Source: Plesiomonas shigelloides (GTDB taxonomy: Bacteria; Pseudomonadota; Gammaproteobacteria; Enterobacterales; CAMTGL01). Taken from it: 64,000 bases of DNA. The DNA lies in assembly GCF_900087055.1 (NCBI RefSeq), contig NZ_LT575468.1:2917773-2981772 (forward strand). Reading direction: 5' to 3'. Below are positions 48,769 to 57,266 of this stretch, piece by piece (position 1 is the stretch's first letter; each line of letters starts with the position of its first letter). Made by a program: the position numbers and the translations under genes. Under the pieces are notes generated by a model that saw nothing but the letters and a program-made list of their open reading frames with translations, searched no databases and was not told where the DNA came from.

Positions 48769-50124
48769 ATGCTAGAAAATATACTGGCCATCGCACTGTT
48801 GATCGCAGCAAGTGCGTTTTTTTCGATCTCGGAAATCTCTCTTGCTGCATCACGGAAAATTAAATTAAAAGTTATGGCTGACGAAGGGAATATTCGCGCA
48901 GCCAAAGTGATTGCATTACAAGAGCAACCCGGCAACTTCTTTACCGTGGTGCAAATCGGCTTGAACGCCGTGGCCATCCTCGGCGGTATCATCGGCGACA
49001 CCGCGTTTTCCCCGTATTTCGAAAGCTTGCTGGTACATTGGATGTCACCGGATCTAGCGGGAAAAATCGGCTTCCTGCTGTCTTTCTCCGTAGTCACCGG
49101 TGGTTTTATTCTGTTCGCTGACTTAATGCCAAAGCGTATTGGTATGGCCTCACCTGAAGCCGTTTCAACCCGAATTGTCGGTCCAATGCAATTTTGCATT
49201 AAGCTCTTCAAACCGCTGGTCTGGTTTTTCAACGGTTTGGCTAACTCCATCTTTAAACTGCTTAACGTACCGACCGCTCGTAAAGAAGACATCACTTCCG
49301 ATGACATCTATACCGTGTTCGAACAAGGTGCCTTGGCAGGGGTGCTGGGTAAGCAAGAGCACCATCTGATTGAAAACGTGTTTGAGCTCGAATCACGTAC
49401 AGTGCCATCTTCGATGACGCCACGCGAAGACATCATCTATTTTGATATTCGGGAAAGCGAAGAGAGCATCCGCGAGAAAATCTCCACCCACCCACACTCT
49501 AAGTTTTTGGTGTGTGACACCACCATCGATAACGTGGTCGGTTATGTCGACTCCAAAGACATGCTGATGCGGATTTTGAACGGCCAGAGCATTGCCCTGC
49601 ATCAAGGTCTGCCGATGCACAATCCACAGTTTGTGCCGGATTCTCTGACCTTGTCGGAAACGCTGGAAAGCTTTAAAGGCAGCAGCGAAGATTTCGCGGT
49701 GATCTTAAACGAATACGCGCTGGTCGTCGGTATCATCACCTTAAATGACGTGATGAGCACGCTGATGGGCGATCTGGTCAATCAGAATCAGGAAGAGCTC
49801 ATCGTTAAGCGCGATGAAAATACGTGGCTGATTGAAGGCACTACGCCGATTGATGACGTCATGCGTGCGCTGGATATCGATGAGTTCCCAGACTCCGATA
49901 ACTACGAAACCATTGGCGGCTTCATGATGTATATGCTGCGTAAGATCCCGAAACGCACCGATTACACCATCTACGCCAACTACAAATTTGAAGTGGTCGA
50001 TATCGATAACTTCAAAATTGATCAAATGCTGATCACCCGTCTGCCAAAAGATGTACCGCAAGACGAGCAGCACGAAGAAAGCAGTGATGGTGCGGAACAA
50101 GCCAAGGCAGCAGATAACGATTAG
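48769..50124 (+). CDS. ytfL: CNNM/CorC-family membrane protein YtfL
   Basis: YtfL is an inner-membrane protein of the CNNM/HlyC-CorC family (451 residues). An N-terminal DUF21 domain with about four helices (LENILAIALLIAASAFFSISEISLAASR, VQIGLNAVAILGGIIGD) is followed by paired CBS domains (about 200-330: ESRTVPSSMTPRED, VGYVDSKDM, LNEYALVVGIITLNDVM). A C-terminal CorC/HlyC transporter-associated domain ends it (WLIEGTTPIDDVMRALDIDEFPD). Roles proposed for the family include Mg2+ or polyamine homeostasis; the substrate here is not determinable. ATG 48769 matches the E. coli start; a GTG two codons earlier is an alternative. Confidence 0.95.
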   Translation: MLENILAIALLIAASAFFSISEISLAASRKIKLKVMADEGNIRAAKVIALQEQPGNFFTVVQIGLNAVAILGGIIGDTAFSPYFESLLVHWMSPDLAGKIGFLLSFSVVTGGFILFADLMPKRIGMASPEAVSTRIVGPMQFCIKLFKPLVWFFNGLANSIFKLLNVPTARKEDITSDDIYTVFEQGALAGVLGKQEHHLIENVFELESRTVPSSMTPREDIIYFDIRESEESIREKISTHPHSKFLVCDTTIDNVVGYVDSKDMLMRILNGQSIALHQGLPMHNPQFVPDSLTLSETLESFKGSSEDFAVILNEYALVVGIITLNDVMSTLMGDLVNQNQEELIVKRDENTWLIEGTTPIDDVMRALDIDEFPDSDNYETIGGFMMYMLRKIPKRTDYTIYANYKFEVVDIDNFKIDQMLITRLPKDVPQDEQHEESSDGAEQAKAADND

Positions 50125-50219
50125 TTAGCTTATCGGCGCGGGTTTTCACGGCGCCGGTCTTTCTGCCCTAACGCAATGTCGGCTAGCACAGCATCGCGAA
50201 CATAATCGGTTTACTACGC

Positions 50220-50250
50220 AAAAAGGCCATCCTCTCGGATGGCCTTTTTT
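50220..50250. terminator. bidirectional terminator between ytfL and ytfK
   Basis: AAAAAGGCCATCC, loop TCTC, GGATGGCCTTTTTT lies between convergent genes. Confidence 0.93.
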
Positions 50251-50316
50251 ATATTCGCGGGTGTTATCTACTGTCTGCTACCGCCAGCCTATTCTCTATA
50301 GGCTAGAAAGAGGCTC

Positions 50317-50523
50317 TCACGCCGCTTGCGTCTGCAATTCGGTGATCTGGCGGTTCACTTCATTCATCACCGTCAGATGCTGTTTGTCTTTGGTCTTGGG
50401 CAGCAAAATCTTGCCGTTATCAAACTCGAATGCGCCTACCCCCTTGATATACATGCGGCCGCGGAAAAAAACCTTCACATGGCGAGCAATCATTAAAGGA
50501 TTGTAGCGTTGGAAAATGCGCAT
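50317..50523 (-). CDS. ytfK: SpoT-modulating small protein YtfK
   Basis: This 68-residue DUF1107 protein has the same length as E. coli YtfK and shares [26 protein letters not shown] and [11 protein letters not shown]. In E. coli YtfK binds SpoT and shifts it toward (p)ppGpp synthesis during phosphate or fatty-acid starvation. GGAGGTCAACT precedes two adjacent ATGs; the inner one (50523) matches E. coli. The frame continues 70 codons upstream, but those codons resemble nothing and precede the ribosome site. It lies between ytfL and ytfJ, the conserved order. Confidence 0.93.
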   Translation of the reverse strand: MRIFQRYNPLMIARHVKVFFRGRMYIKGVGAFEFDNGKILLPKTKDKQHLTVMNEVNRQITELQTQAA

Positions 50524-50526
50524 CAT

Positions 50527-51025
50527 AGTTGACCTCCGTTCAAGTCTACCCAGTAACTGTCCTGCGGTGTGCCGAAAATCATTCTCAGCAACGGATAACA
50601 TAACAGTAACACAAATGGTGTAAGTCGTCATCATGACCCCCGTAGGATAGTCATAATGAGCTGTCAGGTCTTTGATGATAGTCGGAAAATATTGCTGAAA
50701 TTTTTCACTAAAACGATATTTTGTGAAGATTAACAAATTTCATGCCCAATTTTATCATGCAAAGAACGTCTCCTTCGACCGCCGCTGAATAAGAAAGTTG
50801 CCGCATAGCCACCTGCAATACCATTGCGGAATGTAACCTTTGCATAACCTTTTGTCGGATTTGCTGCCGAGGCATCGCGACAAATTTCCCCTCGCCTTCT
50901 ATGCTATTCACAGGTCGGAGTAGTTGCCGAAAGATTGACATCCCGTGTCAAACAGGCAGAGTACCGGCTGAAGAGCATGTACAGAATTAATAAAATAATC
51001 TTTTATTTCATAAGGATAAGATAAG
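50527..51025. other. 499-base divergent intergenic region between ytfK and ytfJ
   Basis: No convincing gene is present. The region is AT-rich toward both genes and must contain their divergent promoters. TAGTCATAATGAGCTGTCAG near 50651 looks Pho-box-like, but its repeats are 13 instead of 11 bases apart, so I do not call it. Confidence 0.6.
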
Positions 51026-51583
51026 ATGAAACTCTCTACTCTGCTGATGGCCTGTGTATCTTTGCTGCCTGCGCTGGCACTCGCCACACCGGTACAACTG
51101 AATCAGAGCTTGCCGGCAGCCACCGTCATCGACCAAGGGGAGCTGGTATTGCAAGGCAAAGAGATCAGCTACACCCCGTGGAACACCAACATGCTGCCGG
51201 GCAAAGTGCGAGTGGTGCAGGCGATTGCCGGTCGCACCGCCGCTAAAGAGATGAATGCGCCGTTTATCGAAGCCATCAAAGCCGCCAAGTTGCCGCATGA
51301 CCGCTACCAGACCACCACCATCGTGAATGCGGACGATGCCATCATCGGTACCAGTGCCTTTGTGCGCAGCAGCCTGAAAGACAGCAAACAAGAGTTCCCA
51401 TGGTCACAATTTATCTATGATGCCAACGGCGTAGTGCAACAAGCGTGGGAATTAGCGCCGAAGAGCTCCGCCATCATGGTGCTCAACCCTCAAGGTAAAG
51501 TGCTGTTCGTCAAACAAGGCGCGATGAGCAAAGCCGAAATTGACCAAGCCATGGCCCTGATCAAAAAAGAGTTGCAGCAGTAA
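51026..51583 (+). CDS. ytfJ: periplasmic protein YtfJ (thioredoxin-like fold)
   Basis: This 185-residue precursor has a signal peptide (LSTLLMACVSLLPALALA-T) and the YtfJ-family core: KVRVVQAIAGRTAAKEMNAPFIEAI, then AKLPHDRYQTTTIVNADDAI and PWSQFIYDANGV. The fold resembles thioredoxin-like proteins, but no CxxC motif is present in the mature part, so simple disulfide chemistry is unlikely. Function is unknown. The start is ATG 51026 after AAGGATAAG. A GC-rich hairpin follows the stop. Confidence 0.92.
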   Translation: MKLSTLLMACVSLLPALALATPVQLNQSLPAATVIDQGELVLQGKEISYTPWNTNMLPGKVRVVQAIAGRTAAKEMNAPFIEAIKAAKLPHDRYQTTTIVNADDAIIGTSAFVRSSLKDSKQEFPWSQFIYDANGVVQQAWELAPKSSAIMVLNPQGKVLFVKQGAMSKAEIDQAMALIKKELQQ

Positions 51584-51606
51584 GCTGACGCTCTTCTCCT
51601 CCATTA

Positions 51607-51648
51607 ACATGCCCTCGCCGGTTGACGTTAACTATGGCGAGGGCGTGT
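51607..51648 (+). terminator. hairpin after ytfJ
   Basis: ACATGCCCTCGCC pairs with GGCGAGGGCGTGT (13 bp, one G-T pair) around a 16-base loop, 24 bases past the stop. It has no T-run; likely a transcript end. Confidence 0.6.
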
Positions 51649-51995
51649 ATGCGTTACGCATGCAACGCCATTTCCATGTACTTAAAACACCCCATCATCA
51701 AGACGGTCTATTAACGCAGCAACGCTTAGCCAAGAAACTATTAACGAAGCAATTCTCGATAAAGGTGTTTTCGATGAAATGGTTTTTGTGCAAGTGAGTA
51801 GGTGATAAGGCGATTGGCTACAGCACTCAGGAAGGTGGCGCGATAAAATACGTGACAGGCATCAGCATCATGACATGGCTGACTATCAAGAAACGTCAGG
51901 CTATCAAGAAACTACGCGCATGGCCGCTACCTTTAACAGATAGAATCTAACCGATAGAATCGAGTCAAGCCGCTCTTGTAGACGGGTAGCCAAAC
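51649..51995. other. non-coding stretch with two short tandem duplications
   Basis: I see no credible gene. CTATCAAGAAAC occurs at 51883-51894 and 51901-51912 (18-base period). GATAGAATC occurs at 51939-51947 and 51953-51961 (14-base period). Both look like two-copy slippage products. Confidence 0.6.
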
Positions 51996-52079
51996 TCAAT
52001 AATTGAAATGCTGGGCCAGCATGACCAGTGAAAACACATACCCCAGCGCAATAGCAACGCCCCAAATATGCTTTTTCAT
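51996..52079 (-). CDS. predicted 27-residue membrane protein
   Basis: On the minus strand ATG 52079 opens a 27-codon frame starting MKKHIWGVAIALGYVF and ending LVMLAQHFNY before TGA. It has two lysines, then a single hydrophobic helix of about 17 residues and a short polar end, the plan of bacterial small single-span proteins. GGGTGGAT lies 4-11 bases upstream as a ribosome site. It is divergent from the TIGR03899-type gene, and a 7-bp-arm palindrome lies between them. I do not recognise the family. Coding is predicted from composition, ribosome site and position only. Confidence 0.55.
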   Translation of the reverse strand: MKKHIWGVAIALGYVFSLVMLAQHFNY

Positions 52080-52144
52080 TCTATCCACCCGTAATAAAAC
52101 CATTTTTATTAGCAATTAATTAACATTAAGCGGATTTCGGTCAT

Positions 52145-52162
52145 TTGACAACTTATTGTCAA
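52145..52162. promoter_or_regulatory. palindrome TTGACAACTTATTGTCAA between divergent genes
   Basis: TTGACAA and TTGTCAA form a perfect dyad around CTTA, 29 bases before the TIGR03899-type start and 66 bases from the small-protein start. It could be an operator for either gene; no regulator is assigned. Confidence 0.45.
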
Positions 52163-52190
52163 TGCAAAAATCCGGCAGGAAGCAAAGGAC

Positions 52191-53075
52191 ATGACCAGCG
52201 CAGAGCAGGCTGCCGGGCAGGAAAGCTCCGCATCCGCTAACGAACATACTGACAATAGCCGCCTTATCAGCGCACGCCAGCGCGCCATTGATCTTGCCAT
52301 CAACCGGCATATCGACGGGAAAATATATCCGCAGCAACCGACTAAACTGGAACAGCGTCTGCAGCGCCGTCTGCAACAAGAGCAGCTACAGCGACAAGAA
52401 AATCTCGAGAAGATCATGCAGATTGCCGCCAGCTTGTGTCAGGACACCTTGGCGACAGAAAGCGATCCAGACTGGATCAGCAGCTTTTTACAGCTAGCAC
52501 AAGAAACCCGGGGCGCGCCGATGCAGCGCCTGTGGGGGCGAATTTTAGCCCAAGAGATTGTGCAGCCGGGCAGCTTTTCGATTAAGGCGCTACGCACCTT
52601 GCGTGATATGACGCACCGCGAAGCCATGCTGTTTCAGCGCGCCTGTGCGGTTGCCTGCAGCTTTGGCGCCGATCTCTCGGCCAAGCGTATCATCACCGGG
52701 ATCCGCCCGGGCAAAAACGGTCTCAAATCCCTCTTTCGCGCGCCCGCGCCTGAGCAGCTCAATTTGGGCAGCTTCAAGCTGCCGTTCAGCGCCCTGCTAT
52801 TACTGCAAGAGCTGGGCTTATTGCTCGGCGGAGAGCTAGAATCAGGCAGTTTACTGCCAGAGCAGAACTATTCACTGCGTTTTGCCAGTACCGATTTGAC
52901 GCTGACCACCCACGACACCGGCCATCGCCTTACCTACTACCGTTTCAGCCCGGTGGGTGAGGAGTTGTCACAATTGCTGATTGGCACATCACTGCCCGAG
53001 TACATTCAGTGCTTGAGCAGCTTGCTGGGTGCCCACCTAACGGTGACGCCACGCAGTGCCAATGTGAGTGTCTAA
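52191..53075 (+). CDS. TIGR03899/DUF2806-like protein of unknown function
   Basis: This 294-residue soluble protein has no signal peptide. Residues 1-50 are polar, residues 50-80 are a Gln/Arg-rich helix (KLEQRLQRRLQQEQLQRQENLEKIM), and the middle contains DPDWISSFLQLAQETRGAPMQRLWGRILAQEI. That block is typical of TIGR03899/DUF2806 proteins known from Vibrio-like bacteria. The C-terminal half is beta-rich (YYRFSPVGEELSQLLIG). Function is not known, and I recognise the family only by resemblance. AGGA lies 10 bases before ATG 52191. It sits between ytfJ and cysQ, where E. coli has the unrelated ytfI. Confidence 0.75.
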   Translation: MTSAEQAAGQESSASANEHTDNSRLISARQRAIDLAINRHIDGKIYPQQPTKLEQRLQRRLQQEQLQRQENLEKIMQIAASLCQDTLATESDPDWISSFLQLAQETRGAPMQRLWGRILAQEIVQPGSFSIKALRTLRDMTHREAMLFQRACAVACSFGADLSAKRIITGIRPGKNGLKSLFRAPAPEQLNLGSFKLPFSALLLLQELGLLLGGELESGSLLPEQNYSLRFASTDLTLTTHDTGHRLTYYRFSPVGEELSQLLIGTSLPEYIQCLSSLLGAHLTVTPRSANVSV

Positions 53076-53111
53076 GCGGTGGCTGTATACATGGTGAGAG
53101 TGTCAGAGGCT

Positions 53112-53139
53112 CGAGTGTAAAAAACCGAGTGTGAAAAAC
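53112..53139. repeat. 14-bp tandem duplication before cysQ
   Basis: CGAGTGTAAAAAAC is followed immediately by CGAGTGTGAAAAAC, a head-to-tail duplication with one difference. The rest of 53076-53339 holds no gene or clear terminator. Confidence 0.85.
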
Positions 53140-53339
53140 TAAATTTAAAAATCGCAGGGTAAGTTGCCGGAGTGTAGAGCCGACATCGCCAAAGCATGCT
53201 CAACGATGCGCAACTACGCGCTCCGCTCACTCCACTCTGAGCTCTGGGCGCGTACCGTAAAACGCACTGAACGCCGCCCGCCAAGCGCGAACTTAGCGAG
53301 CGCATCCCCATGGCTTACTCGTGTGTAACCCGCAGCCGG

Positions 53340-54095
53340 TTAACAACAACCGCGTGCCCACGCCACCCGAACAATAAACGGTGGATTGGTTAAATCCTCT
53401 TGCTGGTTGTAGCGCAGCGGTTGGTTATCCAAAGTTTCCACCACCGCCCCTGCCGCTTCGGCAATGCAGTGACCGGCCGCGGTATCCCACGCCATGGTGC
53501 GACCAAAACGTGGATACAGCTGCGCTTGCCCTTCGGCCACCAGACAGAATTTCAAGGATGAACCGACCGAGGTCAGCTGATGCGGACCAAGCTCAGCCAG
53601 ATAGGAGGCCAAACGCGGGTCTTGATGTGAACGGCTAGCTACCACCACCGGCGGCATCGCTTGCTGTACCTGCAACGGTTCACGCACGCCTTGCACGACG
53701 CGCCACGCTTGGCCACCTTCGGCCATGTACAGCTTATCCAGCGCCGGGGCATACACCACCGCCATCACCGGACGCCCCTCTTCAATCAGGGCAATATTGA
53801 CGGTGAACTCACCGTTATGTTTGATAAATTCTTTAGTGCCATCCAGCGGGTCTACCAGCCAAAAACGTGGCCAGAGCCGACGCACCGACCAATCAATGTT
53901 GGCCGCTTCTTCGGATAACACCGGAATGGACGCCGTTAGCGCGGTCAATCCACGCACGATGATCTGGTGTGCGGCCAGATCCGCTTCGGTCAGCGGGGAG
54001 TCATCGGCTTTCTGTACCACAGTGACCTCACGCTGATAGGCTGCCATGATGGCATCGCCAGCTTCACGTGCGATCTTCTCCAACGCCTGTAACAT
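53340..54095 (-). CDS. cysQ: 3'(2'),5'-bisphosphate nucleotidase CysQ
   Basis: CysQ removes 3'-phosphoadenosine 5'-phosphate (PAP), the by-product of PAPS reduction, producing AMP. The 251-residue protein belongs to the inositol monophosphatase superfamily, with metal ligands in SPLTEADLAAH, LSEEAA and the WLVDPLDGTKEF motif, and the C-terminal MAWDTAAGHCIAEAAGG-like block (here MAWDTAAGHCIAEAAGA). It follows cysC by only 13 bases, so it is probably cotranscribed with the sulfate-activation genes. In E. coli cysQ is a separate gene next to cpdB. Confidence 0.97.
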   Translation of the reverse strand: MLQALEKIAREAGDAIMAAYQREVTVVQKADDSPLTEADLAAHQIIVRGLTALTASIPVLSEEAANIDWSVRRLWPRFWLVDPLDGTKEFIKHNGEFTVNIALIEEGRPVMAVVYAPALDKLYMAEGGQAWRVVQGVREPLQVQQAMPPVVVASRSHQDPRLASYLAELGPHQLTSVGSSLKFCLVAEGQAQLYPRFGRTMAWDTAAGHCIAEAAGAVVETLDNQPLRYNQQEDLTNPPFIVRVAWARGCC

Positions 54096-54108
54096 AACTG
54101 TACCTCGC

Positions 54109-54762
54109 CTACCTGATGATGCCGCGCGCGCTCAGGGCCTCCAGCAAGGTCACCACCAGTTCATCCACGCTATGTTCAGCGCTCTGCAGATGAACCTCCG
54201 GATTTTGCGGGGCCTCATAAACGGCATCGATGCCCGTAAAGTCTTGAATCTGACCCGCGCGCGCCTTTTTGTACAGCCCTTTCACGTCGCGGCGTTCGCA
54301 TTCCGTGAGCGGAGTATCGACAAACACCTCAATAAATTGATCCGGATCGACCTGCTGGCGCACACTATCGCGTTCCGCCCGTTGCGGCGAGATAAAGGCG
54401 GTCAGCACCACCAAGCCGGCATCCAGCATCAATTTACTCACTTCGCCAACGCGCCGGATATTCTCCTGCCGCTCGGCCAGTGAAAATCCCAAATCGGCGC
54501 ACAGGCCATGACGCACGTTATCACCGTCCAGCAGATAGGTGCGAACTCCTTGTCGATACAGCGCCTGCTCCAACGCCCCCGCCAGCGTCGATTTCCCAGC
54601 GCCTGAAAGACCGGTAAACCAGACGATCGCCCCGCGATGGCCATTTAGCTGCTCGCGCTGGCGGCGATCTATCACGTGGGATTGCCAGATAGCGCCATGC
54701 GCGGTGGCAACGCCGGTCGGTAAGGTGGCGGCCAGATTGGCGGAAGATTCGGTCGCGGACAT
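54109..54762 (-). CDS. cysC: adenylylsulfate kinase CysC
   Basis: CysC phosphorylates APS to PAPS. The 217-residue protein has the P-loop GLSGAGKS (51-58), [18 protein letters not shown], and [13 protein letters not shown], with [22 protein letters not shown] closing the substrate site. ATG 54762 is preceded by AAGGAG. The N-terminus is about 16 residues longer than in E. coli. A 154-base gap with a hairpin separates it from cysN, so it may have additional control. Confidence 0.97.
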   Translation of the reverse strand: MSATESSANLAATLPTGVATAHGAIWQSHVIDRRQREQLNGHRGAIVWFTGLSGAGKSTLAGALEQALYRQGVRTYLLDGDNVRHGLCADLGFSLAERQENIRRVGEVSKLMLDAGLVVLTAFISPQRAERDSVRQQVDPDQFIEVFVDTPLTECERRDVKGLYKKARAGQIQDFTGIDAVYEAPQNPEVHLQSAEHSVDELVVTLLEALSARGIIR

Positions 54763-54916
54763 CGCGCGCTCCTTGTGACAAAGTAATCCCATGGCAACAT
54801 GGTTCCATCACCCATAAATGAATAACGGCCCCATGAATTAAATCGCCGATATCTCACGCTCAGTGACGCGGTATATCGGCCATTGACGGTCTGGTCAGGT
54901 CTGCTGATTGTCAGCG
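54763..54916. other. 154-base spacer with dyads inside the cys cluster
   Basis: Between cysN and cysC lie GCCGATAT/ATATCGGC (54845-54852 with 54873-54880) and CCATG-GCAA-CATGG (54790-54803). E. coli cysN and cysC are nearly contiguous, so the extra spacer may hold a promoter or an attenuator for cysC-cysQ. Confidence 0.5.
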
Positions 54917-56338
54917 TTAATCCTGACTGATATCACGCACCTGCCAGTGTGGGTATTGACGACGGATCAGTGCATTGAGCTCTAACTCAAACGCGCTGTA
55001 GTGCTGGCTACCACGTGCCGGTTCACCCAGTACGCTATCCACCAACCCCGCGCCTACCGTGACATTGCTTAGGCGGTCAATAAAGATAAAGCTACCACTG
55101 TCTTGGCTGTGTCCGTACGGCTCCAGTGCCAAAGGTTCACTGAAGACCAGTTCGACCTGCCCAATACCATTTAACGGTAACTCGCTGGCGGCGTGGCGTT
55201 CATGGTTATTGATATCCACCTGATGACGAATGGCGGTGACCCGCGCTTGGGTCTTACGACCGGCCAGCTTGATGTCATAAATATCGCCAACCCGTAGCGG
55301 TTGCTCGGTCATCCACACCACATCGGCCGCCACCTGACGACTGACGCTAAGCGGATCGTCGGCCGCCACCAACAGATCGCCACGGCTAATATCGACTTCG
55401 TCGCGCAGCACTAGTGTCACCGCTTGGCCGGGAACCGCGTGGGTCAGGTCGCCATCAAAGGTCACGATACGCGCCACTTCGGTACGCACCCCCGAGGGCA
55501 GTACTTTCACCGGCTGACCGACCCGCACCACACCCGAACCGACGGTGCCAGCATAGCCGCGAAAATCACGATCCGGACGATTGACATATTGCACCGGGAA
55601 ACGCAGCGCCGCCGCTGCCCGCTCGCGACTGACCTCAACGTTCTCCAGCACTTCCAGCAAGGTCGGACCATCAAACCAGCTCAACGCTTGCCCGCGCTGG
55701 ACGACGTTATCGCCATCCAGTGCCGACAGCGGCAGTAAGGTGATCTGCAGCAGCGGATTGAGGCGGGCGGCAAAGGCTTGGTAATCGGCACTGATCCGCG
55801 CAAATACGGCTGGATCGTAACCCACCAGATCCATCTTGTTGACCGCCACCACCAAATGCCGGATTCCCAGCAAATTGGCAATAAAGCTGTGCCGGCGGGT
55901 TTGTGCCAACACGCCTTTACGCGCATCGATCAATAAGATCGCCAGATCGCAGGTGGATGCGCCGGTGGCCATATTGCGGGTGTACTGCTCATGGCCAGGG
56001 GTATCGGCAATGATGAACTTACGCTTTTCGGTGGAGAAATAGCGGTACGCGACATCAATGGTGATCCCCTGCTCGCGCTCAGCTTGCAGGCCATCGACCA
56101 GCAGCGCCAGATCCAATTTTTCACCGGCAGTGCCTAAACGGCGGCTATCGGCATGCAGCGTATTGAGCTGATCTTCATAGATCTGGCGGGTATCGTGCAG
56201 CAAGCGGCCGATTAAGGTGCTTTTACCATCATCGACACTACCGCAGGTCAAAAAACGTAATAAGCCTTTGTGCTGCTGAGCCAGCAGGTAAGCCTCAACG
56301 CCATGCTCGGCAATTTGGGCGGCAATTGAACTGTTCAT
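54917..56338 (-). CDS. cysN: sulfate adenylyltransferase GTPase subunit CysN
   Basis: CysN is the GTP-driven subunit of ATP sulfurylase, raising the yield of APS made by CysD. The 473-residue EF-Tu-like protein has G1 GSVDDGKST (33-41), G3 [13 protein letters not shown], and G4 NKMD, then two beta-barrel domains. It begins 10 bases after the cysD stop. Together CysD and CysN release pyrophosphate that the pyrophosphatases remove. Confidence 0.98.
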   Translation of the reverse strand: MNSSIAAQIAEHGVEAYLLAQQHKGLLRFLTCGSVDDGKSTLIGRLLHDTRQIYEDQLNTLHADSRRLGTAGEKLDLALLVDGLQAEREQGITIDVAYRYFSTEKRKFIIADTPGHEQYTRNMATGASTCDLAILLIDARKGVLAQTRRHSFIANLLGIRHLVVAVNKMDLVGYDPAVFARISADYQAFAARLNPLLQITLLPLSALDGDNVVQRGQALSWFDGPTLLEVLENVEVSRERAAAALRFPVQYVNRPDRDFRGYAGTVGSGVVRVGQPVKVLPSGVRTEVARIVTFDGDLTHAVPGQAVTLVLRDEVDISRGDLLVAADDPLSVSRQVAADVVWMTEQPLRVGDIYDIKLAGRKTQARVTAIRHQVDINNHERHAASELPLNGIGQVELVFSEPLALEPYGHSQDSGSFIFIDRLSNVTVGAGLVDSVLGEPARGSQHYSAFELELNALIRRQYPHWQVRDISQD

Positions 56339-56348
56339 GCGTGGCTCC

Positions 56349-57257
56349 TTAGAAATATCCCTGGCGTTTTTTCAGCTCCATCGAGCCGGCCTGATCGCGG
56401 TCAATCAAGCGCCCTTGGCGCTCACTGCTGGTCGACAGCAGCATCTCTTCAATAATGGCGGTCAGCGTATCGGCCTGCGATTCAATGGCGCCGGTCAGCG
56501 GCCAGCAGCCCAAGGTGCGAAAGCGCACTTTACGCTGTTCGATGGTTTCACCGGCTTGCAGCTCAATCCGTTCATCATCCACCATCATCAGCATGCCGTC
56601 GCGCTCCAGCACCGGGCGCTCTTTGGCCAGATATAACGGCACAATGTCGATGCCTTCCAGATAGATGTATTGCCAGATATCCAGCTCAGTCCAGTTAGAA
56701 AGAGGGAAGACCCGAATGCTCTCGCCTTTGTTAATTTGGCCGTTGTAATTGCGCCACAGCTCTGGGCGCTGGTTTTTCGGATCCCAGCGGTGGAACTGAT
56801 CGCGAAACGAGTAGATCCGCTCCTTGGCACGAGATTTTTCTTCGTCACGACGCGCGCCACCAAAGGCGGCATCAAACCCGTATTTGTCCAGTGCTTGCTT
56901 AAGACCTTCGGTTTTCATCACATCGGTATGCTTGGCACTGCCGTGGGTAAACGGGTTGATGCCCAGCGCCACGCCCTGTGGATTACGGTGCACCAACAGT
57001 TCAAATCCGCACTCACGCGCCATGCGATCGCGAAACTCATACATTTCACGAAACTTCCAACCGGTATCCACGTGCAGTAACGGGAAGGGAATTTTGCCCG
57101 GATAAAAGGCCTTGCGCGCCAGATGCAGCATTACCGAGGAGTCTTTGCCGATGGAATACAGCATCACCGGATTGGCAAATTCGGCGGCCACTTCACGCAG
57201 GATATGGATGCTTTCGGCTTCCAGCTGCTGTAAATGCGTCAGTTGTGTTGCGTTCAT
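56349..57257 (-). CDS. cysD: sulfate adenylyltransferase subunit CysD
   Basis: CysD adenylylates sulfate to APS using ATP. The 302-residue protein is of the PAPS reductase/ATP-PPase type, with the modified PP-loop [36 protein letters not shown] and [22 protein letters not shown]. It is nearly identical to E. coli CysD in these blocks. It starts 9 bases after cysG. Confidence 0.99.
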   Translation of the reverse strand: MNATQLTHLQQLEAESIHILREVAAEFANPVMLYSIGKDSSVMLHLARKAFYPGKIPFPLLHVDTGWKFREMYEFRDRMARECGFELLVHRNPQGVALGINPFTHGSAKHTDVMKTEGLKQALDKYGFDAAFGGARRDEEKSRAKERIYSFRDQFHRWDPKNQRPELWRNYNGQINKGESIRVFPLSNWTELDIWQYIYLEGIDIVPLYLAKERPVLERDGMLMMVDDERIELQAGETIEQRKVRFRTLGCWPLTGAIESQADTLTAIIEEMLLSTSSERQGRLIDRDQAGSMELKKRQGYF

Positions 57258-57266
57258 GAGTTCGTC

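Noticed and set aside
50640-50670. Pho-box-like sequence upstream of ytfK
   Set aside because: The two GTCA elements are 13 bases apart instead of the 11 required for PhoB repeats.
50527-50736. 70-codon N-terminal extension of ytfK
   Set aside because: It precedes the GGAGGT site, is not conserved in E. coli YtfK, and the short form has exactly the family length.
50708-50941. 77-codon minus-strand frame in the ytfK-ytfJ spacer
   Set aside because: No ribosome site or recognisable domain; it covers the region expected to hold promoters.
51609-51797. 62-codon plus-strand frame after ytfJ
   Set aside because: It starts inside the ytfJ hairpin, has no ribosome site, and its composition is not protein-like.
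53072-53311. 79-codon minus-strand frame before cysQ
   Set aside because: It runs over the tandem duplication and has arginine/serine-rich shadow composition with no ribosome site.
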